From an uncultured Rikenellaceae bacterium (GTDB taxonomy: Bacteria > Bacteroidota > Bacteroidia > Bacteroidales > Rikenellaceae), in NCBI GenBank assembly GCA_944326945.1, contig CALVFY010000013.1:1-59258 (forward strand): a DNA stretch of 59,258 nt, in the 5' to 3' direction. Positions 8,096 through 15,395 of the stretch are shown here, in pieces; position 1 is the first letter of the stretch, and each line of letters opens with the position of its first letter. The notes under the pieces are model-generated. The model saw only the letters and a program-made list of their open reading frames with translations. It was not told the origin of the DNA and ran no database searches. The position numbers and the translations under genes are program-made.

Positions 8096-9403
8096 CTATT
8101 CAATCCGTCGGATCGAAGCCCCGAGAGCATTGAGCCGGCCGTCTATATTCTGATATCCGCGGTCGATCTGCTCCACGTTCTGGATGACACTCACCCCGTC
8201 AGCAGACAAAGCCGCGATCAACAGTGCAACCCCGGCCCGAATATCGGGAGAAGACATCTTGGTAGCCCGAAGTCTCAGACGGTGATCGTGTCCGATCACC
8301 GTGGCCCGATGCGGATCACACAAGATGATCTGAGCTCCCATGTCGATCAACTTGTCCACAAAGAAAAGTCGGCTTTCGAACATCTTCTGATGAATCAGTA
8401 CCGCCCCTTTGGCCTGTGTAGCTACCACCAGGAACACCGACAACAGATCCGGCGTCAGCCCGGGCCAGGGTGCATCGTCAATCTTCATGATCGAACCGTC
8501 CAGAAAACTCTCTATTTCGTAGTGCTCCTGCCGAGGCACGAAAATATCGTCGCCCCGCTGTTCGAAACGAATCCCCATCCGGGCAAACTGAGCCGGAATA
8601 ATCCCCAGATTATCAAACGAAACATCCTTGATCGTAATCTCGGAACGAGTAATAGCTGCCATTCCGATAAAACTGCCCACTTCGATCATGTCGGGCAACA
8701 ATGTGTGGTCCGTCCCGTGCAACTCCTTCACCCCCTCGATGGTAAGCAAATTGGAAGCGCATCCCGAAATGCGGGCCCCCATCCGGTTGAGCATCCGGCA
8801 AAGTTGCTGGATATAGGGTTCACAGGCAGCATTATAGATCGTGGTAGTTCCCTCGGCCAACACGGCAGCCATGATAATATTGGCCGTACCTGTCACCGAA
8901 GCCTCGTCGAGCAGCATATAACAGCCCTTGAGATGACGCCCCTCAACGGCGAAAAAGTTCTCATTCAAATCAAAATCGAGTGTCGCACCCAGTTTCCGGA
9001 ATCCGATGAAATGGGTATCCAATCTCCGACGACCGATCTTGTCACCGCCGGGTTTGGGCAGATAACCGATCCCGAAACGAGCCAACAACGGTCCTACCAC
9101 CATCACCGATCCACGAAGTCGAGCCCCACGCCGACGATAATCGTCGCTCCTGAGATACTCCATATCGATCTTCCGAGCCTGGAAAGTATAGGTACTCTCA
9201 TCGAGTTTCTCCACCTCAACGCCCATACACTTGAGCAATTCGATGAGCTGAAGCACATCCACGATAGCCGGCACATTGCGTACCGTAACCTTTTCGGGTG
9301 TAAGCAGCGTAGCGCAGAGAATCTGCAACGCTTCATTCTTGGCCCCCTGAGGGGTAATTTCGCCGCAAAGCGGGCGGCCTCCGCATACTTCGAATGTTGC
9401 CAT
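8096..9403 (-). CDS. murA: UDP-N-acetylglucosamine 1-carboxyvinyltransferase
   Basis: A 435-residue enzyme that transfers enolpyruvate from PEP to UDP-GlcNAc, the first committed step of peptidoglycan synthesis. The family N-terminus with Lys22 (GAKNEAL) and the active loop RFGIGYLPKPGGDKIGRR are clear. Position 121 is Asp where most bacteria, including E. coli, have the catalytic Cys that fosfomycin alkylates (PGGC becomes PGGD). Cys-to-Asp forms are known to stay active and to be fosfomycin-resistant, so intrinsic resistance is expected. It is a single gene read leftward, ending at the terminator near 8078. Confidence 0.97.
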   Translation of the reverse strand: MATFEVCGGRPLCGEITPQGAKNEALQILCATLLTPEKVTVRNVPAIVDVLQLIELLKCMGVEVEKLDESTYTFQARKIDMEYLRSDDYRRRGARLRGSVMVVGPLLARFGIGYLPKPGGDKIGRRRLDTHFIGFRKLGATLDFDLNENFFAVEGRHLKGCYMLLDEASVTGTANIIMAAVLAEGTTTIYNAACEPYIQQLCRMLNRMGARISGCASNLLTIEGVKELHGTDHTLLPDMIEVGSFIGMAAITRSEITIKDVSFDNLGIIPAQFARMGIRFEQRGDDIFVPRQEHYEIESFLDGSIMKIDDAPWPGLTPDLLSVFLVVATQAKGAVLIHQKMFESRLFFVDKLIDMGAQIILCDPHRATVIGHDHRLRLRATKMSSPDIRAGVALLIAALSADGVSVIQNVEQIDRGYQNIDGRLNALGASIRRIE

Positions 9404-9483
9404 AGAATCGGATCCGATTTAAAGACGATTCGAAGATAGCAAAAAATGTCCGATTTACACAAGCCCTGCACCCTCTCACCGGA

Positions 9484-10704
9484 TCATTTCGCTCCCCGAG
9501 GTACGGGAAGCGTAACCTTACGTATCAACATTCCGTAGTTGGTAATCGGCACTCCGGCAGCCACCGCCATACGGATCCGTCCCAGAATCTGGCTGCGTGT
9601 CACCATACATCCACCACACTGCACCACCAGCGCATAATCTGCCAAATCAGCAGGGAAGGGTTCCAACCCGGATACAAACGTAAAGTTCAAACGACAACCG
9701 GTATATGTCTCCAGCCAACGGGGAATCTTCACCCGACCGATATCTTCGCAACTGACTTGATGCGTACAGTTTTCGGCAATCAAGATCCGATCTCCCTCCT
9801 TCAAAGTATCGACTTTCGCCAACCCCTTTTTATAAGATTCGAAATCGCCTTTGGCGGCGGCCAGCAGAATACTGAACGAGGTGACCTCCACCTCCTGCGG
9901 CACCACGGCCCGTACCCGGGCGAACACCTGACTGTCGGTCACCACCAATTTTGGGCGGAACGCTCCCTCCGGGAACAAAACCGGCAAAGTTTCGTCCGCT
10001 TCTCCCCCATCGGCCACAAACAGCCCCTGCAACTCCTCCGGTTGTACCACGACAGGCACCGCATGGCGATCGAGCAACTCCCTGATGGCCTGCACTTGCG
10101 GCAAAATCAACCGACCCGCCGGAGCTTCGCTGTCGACCGGACAAACCAATACCACCCGATCATCCGCACTCACCCGTCCTTCGAACATCGAGGGAATCCG
10201 ATAGGCCCGTTCCGGCAACGCTCTTTTCACCTCGGCCAACAACCGATCACGGACTCCAACCCCGGGACGAAACAGATCGACAGCCAACCATGGCCACCGT
10301 TTCCAGGGGATTGTTTCGCCAAGAATCGACTCCTCCGGGCCATTAAACACCAGCAAGAAAGGCAAGGCCAATCGTTCGAAACGATGTACCAATTCCTGTT
10401 CCGGTTCTCCCCAACTACGAAATACCAGCAGAGCTAAATCGACCTGCAAGAGCGTCTGCCAGGTACGCTCCACCCGTTTCCGACCCAATTCCGAGAAGTC
10501 GTCCACCCCCGCCGTGTCGAGCCAGATCACGGGCGCGAAATCGAGTATTTCATAACTCTTTCGTACCACATCGGTCGTCGTACCTGCTTCGGACGAGACA
10601 ATGGCCGTATCGGCTCCCGTAATAAAATTAAGCAACGAACTCTTGCCGGCATTACACCGTCCATAGATACCGATATGGGGCTTATTCTCTCTTCCTGTCT
10701 GCAT
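9484..10704 (-). CDS. hydF: [FeFe]-hydrogenase H-cluster maturation GTPase HydF
   Basis: A 406-residue scaffold on which the 2Fe subcluster of [FeFe]-hydrogenase is assembled with HydE and HydG. It has an N-terminal GTPase domain (P-loop GRCNAGKS at 15-22, switch GTTTD at 41-45, DTAG at 63-66), a dimerisation domain, and a C-terminal FeS domain with CTH (313-315) and QCGGC (362-366). Spacing equals the family pattern CxHx46HCxxC, except that the His before the last CxxC is Gln. I start at the ATG at 10704, which gives the usual short lead into the P-loop; a TTG at 10770 is possible but less likely. hydE, hydG and the hydrogenase are not in the window. Confidence 0.95.
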   Translation of the reverse strand: MQTGRENKPHIGIYGRCNAGKSSLLNFITGADTAIVSSEAGTTTDVVRKSYEILDFAPVIWLDTAGVDDFSELGRKRVERTWQTLLQVDLALLVFRSWGEPEQELVHRFERLALPFLLVFNGPEESILGETIPWKRWPWLAVDLFRPGVGVRDRLLAEVKRALPERAYRIPSMFEGRVSADDRVVLVCPVDSEAPAGRLILPQVQAIRELLDRHAVPVVVQPEELQGLFVADGGEADETLPVLFPEGAFRPKLVVTDSQVFARVRAVVPQEVEVTSFSILLAAAKGDFESYKKGLAKVDTLKEGDRILIAENCTHQVSCEDIGRVKIPRWLETYTGCRLNFTFVSGLEPFPADLADYALVVQCGGCMVTRSQILGRIRMAVAAGVPITNYGMLIRKVTLPVPRGAK

Positions 10705-10791
10705 GATCCGTACGTTTCGGGCACCGGGACAATCTCTCCCCCGGGACAAGTCATACCGCAACTCCGACAACGGCGTTTCGTCCCGCAGGGA

Positions 10792-11979
10792 TCAAATCAC
10801 CCCCAGCGCATAGGTTCTAACATCGTCCAAAGTTATATCTTTTCCACTAAGAATAATCAATCGTTCGATCACATTATGCAATTCACGGATATTTCCCGTC
10901 CATGCCATCTTCTTCAACTCCTCCACGGCTATCGGATCCATTCTCTTCCGAGAGATACCGTACTCCTCGCATATCTTCTCCACAAAATAGTCCACCAGCA
11001 GCGGAATATCCTCCAGCCGATCGACCAACGGAGGAACCGAAATCACAATCACACTCAACCGATGGTAAAGATCCTCCCTGAAATTGCCCTTGAAAATCTC
11101 CTCCTGCAAATTCTTATTGGTAGCAGCCACCACACGTACATTTACCTCCATATCCCGGTCGCTCCCCACCCGACTGATCCTGTTCTCCTGCAGGGCACGA
11201 AGCACCTTGGCCTGAGCCGAAAGACTCATATCCCCTATCTCATCCATAAAGAGTGTACCGCCATTGGCCTGTTCGAATTTCCCCTTGCGTTGCTTGATGG
11301 CCGAAGTAAAAGCCCCTTTCTCATGACCGAACAGTTCGCTTTCGATCAGCTCCGAAGGAATTGCCGCACAATTCACCTCGACGAAAGGTCCCGATGCCCG
11401 GTGACTCTTCTCGTGCAGCCAACGTGCGACCAACTCCTTTCCCGTTCCGTTAGCCCCGGTGATGAGTACCCGAGCTTCAGACGGAGCAACTTTTTCGATA
11501 AGACGCTTCACATGGACAATCTGTTTGGAATTGCCTATGATCTCCTCCGCTTTCGCACTATGCCGACGTATTTTCACCTGAGCCACTCCCGGAGCATCGT
11601 CTCCACGCTCGCCCTCACTCTCTTGACGTTGAAATATATCCCGAATCACACCCAAAAGCCGATTCATATCGATCGGTTCGACAATAAAATCAACCGCTCC
11701 GGCTCTCATGCAATGAACAACCGTCTCCACATCCGACTCATGGGAGAGGGCTACGACAGGAATCTGCCGACGAAAACCACAGGAGGACGTTGATCCAAAC
11801 GTACTTTCCAGAAACCGGGCGGCATCACACAGAATCAGATCAAACGGCTCGGCACGACACATCGCCATCCCTTGTCCATAATCTTCGGATGCTTCCACCC
11901 GGTAACCCTCATATTCCAACCGCTCTTTCAACGTATTGCGAATACTCCTTTGCGGATCAATAATCAATAGTTTTTTCAT
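10792..11979 (-). CDS. Sigma-54 activator, NtrC-type response regulator without DNA-binding domain
   Basis: A 395-residue regulator with an N-terminal receiver domain and a AAA+ sigma-54 activation domain (Walker A GANGTGKE at 175-182, Walker B TLFMDEIG near 242-249, GAFTSA loop at 222-227). The receiver keeps the phosphate-acceptor Asp52 but has Pro in place of the second acidic residue (D8-P9) and Glu101 where the conserved Lys should be. The protein ends just after the AAA+ lid, with no Fis-type helix-turn-helix. Both features suggest an activator that works without ordinary phosphorylation or specific enhancer binding. It lies 88 bases upstream of hydF in the same direction; co-transcription is possible. 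Confidence 0.88.
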   Translation of the reverse strand: MKKLLIIDPQRSIRNTLKERLEYEGYRVEASEDYGQGMAMCRAEPFDLILCDAARFLESTFGSTSSCGFRRQIPVVALSHESDVETVVHCMRAGAVDFIVEPIDMNRLLGVIRDIFQRQESEGERGDDAPGVAQVKIRRHSAKAEEIIGNSKQIVHVKRLIEKVAPSEARVLITGANGTGKELVARWLHEKSHRASGPFVEVNCAAIPSELIESELFGHEKGAFTSAIKQRKGKFEQANGGTLFMDEIGDMSLSAQAKVLRALQENRISRVGSDRDMEVNVRVVAATNKNLQEEIFKGNFREDLYHRLSVIVISVPPLVDRLEDIPLLVDYFVEKICEEYGISRKRMDPIAVEELKKMAWTGNIRELHNVIERLIILSGKDITLDDVRTYALGVI

Positions 11980-12022
11980 AGATATTTAAATAAGTGTATC
12001 GGGATAATAATTTTGTATAGTT

Positions 12023-12053
12023 TTTGTTTTTCTAAAAATTCAGTGTAGCTTTG
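12023..12053 (+). promoter_or_regulatory. Promoter of the DUF4290 gene
   Basis: TTTG at 12023-12026, exactly 19 bases, then TAGCTTTG at 12046-12053: a complete match to the Bacteroidota consensus. Transcription would begin near 12060, leaving a leader of about 180 bases before the ATG at 12238. That leader holds the direct repeat at 12087-12125. Confidence 0.7.
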
Positions 12054-12086
12054 TCCCAAAGTTACGAATTACTTACGGTATCTCAA

Positions 12087-12125
12087 GTTGTAACAAGGCC
12101 GGACCAAAGTTGTTCCAAGGCCGGA
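12087..12125 (+). repeat. Two 17-base direct repeats in the leader of the DUF4290 gene
   Basis: GTTGTAACAAGGCCGGA (12087-12103) recurs as GTTGTTCCAAGGCCGGA (12109-12125), 15 of 17 bases identical and 22 bases apart, about two turns of the helix. They lie just downstream of the predicted transcription start. A protein-binding site or RNA structure is possible; function unknown. A further small stem (AGTCTT with AAGACT, about 12156-12180) lies downstream. Confidence 0.6.
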
Positions 12126-12237
12126 TTCGAAACATCATTTCCATCACGTTTTCAGTCTTACTCCGATAAAGGAAAGACTCCAGTGATGATTACAAAAAAC
12201 AAACGGAACAGAAAAGATCCGAACGTTTCATTACTTT

Positions 12238-12906
12238 ATGGAAAAAAATTATAATTACGAGCGCAAAAAATTGCTGCTGCCCGAATATGGACGACACATC
12301 CATGAAATGATCGACTACCTTTCGACCATCGAAGATCGTGATCTTCGCAACCGCCAGGCCCGAGCCGTCATCGCCGTGATGGCCAATATCAATCCCATGT
12401 TGCGCGACAGCACCGATTTCTATCACAAACTTTGGGATCATCTGTTCATCATGTCGGACTTCAAACTGGATGTCGATTCGCCCTATCCGATCCCCACATC
12501 GGCCCAGTTGTATCCTGTCCCCGAAAAACTCCCCTATCCCGCCAAACAGATCGCCCGCAAACAATACGGGAAAATCGTACAGCGAATGATTCGTTCGTTA
12601 GAGAGCATGAAAGATCATCCAGACTTCGAAGAGACGATCGGAAACATCGCCCGTTATATGCGAACCAAATCGTACGAATATAACCAAGAGCATCCGAACA
12701 ACGAGAATATCATAAAGGAGATAAAAAACATGTCCGAAAATGGTATAGATGTAGACGAAGTTGCTCTCAACAACCTCAAAAGCGATTATAAACAACACTT
12801 TTCGGCCCGTCCACAAAAAGGAAATTATCCCAACCGGAACGGAAAAAACAAAAACAACAAGAAAAACAACGGCAGACAGCGCTATATGCGTCCTAAGCAA
12901 CAATAA
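12238..12906 (+). CDS. DUF4290 domain protein
   Basis: A 222-residue protein that matches the Bacteroidota-specific DUF4290 family by its N-terminus (YNYERKKLLLPEYGRHIHEM) and the PIPTSAQLYPVPEKLPYP stretch near residue 84. No function is established. The body is mostly helical and lacks a signal peptide, so it is probably cytoplasmic. The last 35 residues are Lys/Asn/Arg-rich and low in complexity (NGKNKNNKKNNGRQ), which suggests nucleic-acid or ribosome contact, an inference only. It converges with smpB with a 42-base gap. Confidence 0.85.
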   Translation: MEKNYNYERKKLLLPEYGRHIHEMIDYLSTIEDRDLRNRQARAVIAVMANINPMLRDSTDFYHKLWDHLFIMSDFKLDVDSPYPIPTSAQLYPVPEKLPYPAKQIARKQYGKIVQRMIRSLESMKDHPDFEETIGNIARYMRTKSYEYNQEHPNNENIIKEIKNMSENGIDVDEVALNNLKSDYKQHFSARPQKGNYPNRNGKNKNNKKNNGRQRYMRPKQQ

Positions 12907-12948
12907 TGCCTCTCAGGAGAAGGGTCTCCCCGGCAGACAAAAAACAGA

Positions 12949-13404
12949 CTATTTACGAAACGCCCGGTCCATTTCACGGCGGGCGTCTTTCTCTTTAATA
13001 TACTCCCGTTTGTCGTAGTTTTTACGTCCCCGAGCCAACCCGATCTGCAATTTGGCCAGACCCTTCTCATTGATGAAGAGCTTGAGGCCAACCACCGTCA
13101 ATCCCTTATCCTGAAGAGCACGCTCCAATTTCACGAGTTCCCTCTTTTGCAACAGCAGTTTACGGTCACGCCGGGGCTGGTGGTTATTATAAGTGCCCCA
13201 ATGATATTCGGCGATGTTCATGCCCCGCACATAGAGTTCTCCCCGATCGAAATAGCAGTAACAATCCACGAGCGAAGCCTTTCCGAGCCGAAGCGACTTG
13301 ATCTCGGTACCGGACAAAACGATCCCTGCCACATACGTATCCAGGATTTCATAGTCGTACGTGGCCCGTTTGTTACGGATATTTATGTTCTTATAGTCAG
13401 TCAT
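12949..13404 (-). CDS. smpB: SsrA-binding protein SmpB
   Basis: A 151-residue partner of tmRNA in rescue of stalled ribosomes. Conserved blocks are [20 protein letters not shown] near the start, [14 protein letters not shown] at about 30-43, and a basic C-terminal tail with [19 protein letters not shown], the helix that reads the empty mRNA channel. ATG at 13404 is preferred over a TTG three codons upstream. A TACCTTTG on the minus strand at 13418-13411 lies almost on the start codon, hinting at a very short leader, though its -33 partner is not obvious. Its tmRNA gene is not in the window. Confidence 0.97.
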   Translation of the reverse strand: MTDYKNINIRNKRATYDYEILDTYVAGIVLSGTEIKSLRLGKASLVDCYCYFDRGELYVRGMNIAEYHWGTYNNHQPRRDRKLLLQKRELVKLERALQDKGLTVVGLKLFINEKGLAKLQIGLARGRKNYDKREYIKEKDARREMDRAFRK

Positions 13405-13497
13405 CGGATGCAAAGGTAAAAATAACTTTTCAAATCCGCCTGTCTGCAGGACAAGAATTTATTCGAAGCAAGGTCGTATCACTCCGGGGAAAATTCG

Positions 13498-13505
13498 TAC
13501 CTTTG
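13498..13505 (+). promoter_or_regulatory. -7 element upstream of lgt
   Basis: TACCTTTG, 26 bases before the lgt start, matches the Bacteroidota -7 consensus. No clear TTTG lies 17 to 22 bases further upstream, so the call rests on the -7 box and its position alone. Confidence 0.4.
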
Positions 13506-13531
13506 CGAAAACAAAACGAAAACTCAACCCT

Positions 13532-14407
13532 ATGAACAATCTGTTTTTGACTGTCATGTGGAATTTCGATCCGGTATTTTTCCGGATCGGGTCGGTCGAG
13601 ATACGCTACTACGGAGTAATGTGGGCCATAGGCTTCGCCATCAGTATGTGGCTTTTCATCCGTTTCGTCAAACGGGAAGGGTACCCCGACAAGGTGTTCG
13701 ATTCGATCTTCTGGTTCGGGACCCTCTCCACGATTATCGGTGCCCGACTGGGACATTGCCTTTTCTACGAGACGGACTACTACCTGACAAATCCCATCCA
13801 GATTCTCAACATACGCCAGGGAGGACTGGCCAGCCACGGTGCAGCTATCGGATTGCTCATCGGTCTGTGGCTCTTCTCCCGGAAGAATAAAATGCCTTAT
13901 CTCTGGTCTCTCGACCGCATCATGATCGCCGTAGCGATCACCGGAGCGATCGTCCGCCTGGGAAATCTCTTCAATTCAGAGATTTATGGCATCGAGACCT
14001 CCGCTCCGTGGGGATTCGTATTCCTCCGGGCCGGAGAAACCGTACCCAAACACCCCACCCAGATCTATGAAGCCATCTGCTACCTGATCACCTTCTTCAT
14101 CCTGCTATGGCTCTATTTCGGACGCGATCTGGCCCGCAAGAGGCCGGGATTCATGTTCGGGTTGGGCGTTTTTCTGATCTTCATCTCGCGCTTCTTCATC
14201 GAATACATCAAGAATCCTCAGGAGGAATTCGAATTGAACATGTCACTGCTGATGGGCCAGTGGCTCAGTATTCCATTCATCCTGTTGGGCATCGTCATGA
14301 TGGTCTGGGCTCTGCGCCGTCCGGCCCTGCAACCCGAACCGTTGGATCGGATCCGTGAACGTATGGAACGGGAACAAAAGAAAAACACCCCCAAGAAGAG
14401 ACGATGA
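13532..14407 (+). CDS. lgt: Prolipoprotein diacylglyceryl transferase
   Basis: A 291-residue inner-membrane enzyme that attaches diacylglycerol to the lipobox cysteine of lipoproteins, the first maturation step for the many lipoproteins in this window. About seven membrane segments can be seen, with the Lgt signatures GGLASHGAAIGLLIGLW (about 94-110) and VRLGNLFNSEIYG (about 145-157). The C-terminal 25 residues are charged. The stop codon overlaps the start of the next gene (ATGA), so the two are translationally coupled. Confidence 0.97.
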   Translation: MNNLFLTVMWNFDPVFFRIGSVEIRYYGVMWAIGFAISMWLFIRFVKREGYPDKVFDSIFWFGTLSTIIGARLGHCLFYETDYYLTNPIQILNIRQGGLASHGAAIGLLIGLWLFSRKNKMPYLWSLDRIMIAVAITGAIVRLGNLFNSEIYGIETSAPWGFVFLRAGETVPKHPTQIYEAICYLITFFILLWLYFGRDLARKRPGFMFGLGVFLIFISRFFIEYIKNPQEEFELNMSLLMGQWLSIPFILLGIVMMVWALRRPALQPEPLDRIRERMEREQKKNTPKKRR

Positions 14408-15318
14408 AAGCGATCGACAAATTAATATTCAACCTGCTGGCCACCCGTAGAGGATTCAATCTTCCGATGGTAGGGAGTCTTTCCGTCGAACGACGAGCGG
14501 CTCGAGCTACCGAACGGCATCGGATCGAACCGCCCCAGAATCGGATTGTCTTCTCAAAAAAAGAGAACCCGGGACAACCGACCCTCTGCGAGTTGATTGC
14601 CCGAGCGGCGGAAGTCGACATCCGGGAAGCACAGCGACTTTACAATGGTTGGCTCGACCAAGCCCGTAGCGAAACGGGGATCCTGATCGAAGGCACAGGT
14701 GAGATTCGGCAGGATTTTTTCAGGCCCTCCTCAGAACTGAACCAACTCCTCAATCCGGCAGGGAAAGAGAGCCTCACGCTCAAACGCCGGAAACAGACCG
14801 GAAAAACGGCTCTCATCGGAGTTTCAATTCTGGCATGTGGAGGTATTGTCGCAGCCCTTCTGTCGGGCGATTTCACTTCACCCAAACCCGCTTCATCCGA
14901 GACAATCTCTTCGGGACCTCCGACGACTTCAGCCAGGCCTGCTCTTCCTGCAGACACAGCCCTCACAAACCAACCGGCCACATCTGGCAGTAAAATCGAC
15001 ACCTTACGACAGGACTCCATTCGTTCCGACTCAAATCCAAGCCGGAAAAATGATACGGATCCGAACGGAATCGTTCCCGTATCGTCCGAATTATATTATG
15101 TCGTGGCAGGAGTGTACAGTACCGAGAAGAATGCGGAGACATTCATTGCCAAAGCTCAAGATCAACACCCCAATATGCATTTCACTAAAGTACGCATGAG
15201 AAACGGGAAGATCATTGTCAGTGTCTTCTCTTCTGCCGACCAGACAGAAGCCGAACGCGAACGGGCCAGACTCTCCTCCCAGGATCCGGACCTGTGGATC
15301 TATAAACGCAAGCAATAG
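14404..15318 (+). CDS. HU-domain and SPOR-domain membrane protein
   Basis: A 304-residue single-pass protein. Residues 1-110 resemble the prokaryotic HU-like domain (HU-CCDC81 type) of Bacteroidota (RRGFNLPMVGSLSVERR, then a helical part). A basic segment near 125-135 leads to one membrane helix at about 137-155 (TALIGVSILACGGIVAALLSG). A Pro/Ser/Thr-rich linker reaches about 220, then a C-terminal SPOR domain (YYVVAGVYSTEKNAETFIAK to the end), which in other proteins binds glycan strands lacking stem peptides at division sites. It overlaps lgt by 4 bases and ends at a terminator. A link between the cell wall and the cytoplasm is inferred from topology. Confidence 0.82.
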   Translation: MKAIDKLIFNLLATRRGFNLPMVGSLSVERRAARATERHRIEPPQNRIVFSKKENPGQPTLCELIARAAEVDIREAQRLYNGWLDQARSETGILIEGTGEIRQDFFRPSSELNQLLNPAGKESLTLKRRKQTGKTALIGVSILACGGIVAALLSGDFTSPKPASSETISSGPPTTSARPALPADTALTNQPATSGSKIDTLRQDSIRSDSNPSRKNDTDPNGIVPVSSELYYVVAGVYSTEKNAETFIAKAQDQHPNMHFTKVRMRNGKIIVSVFSSADQTEAERERARLSSQDPDLWIYKRKQ

Positions 15319-15333
15319 TTTCCGAAATCCATA

Positions 15334-15372
15334 AAAAAAAACCTCTCGGTGTTGATGCCGAGAGGTTTTTGT
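15334..15372. terminator. Bidirectional terminator between the SPOR gene and the DPP III gene
   Basis: The stem AACCTCTCGG (15340-15349) pairs with CCGAGAGGTT (15358-15367), loop of 8, flanked by eight A residues on the left and T residues on the right. It serves both converging genes. Confidence 0.9.
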
Positions 15373-15395
15373 TTCTTATTAAGGTCCCTACCCCA

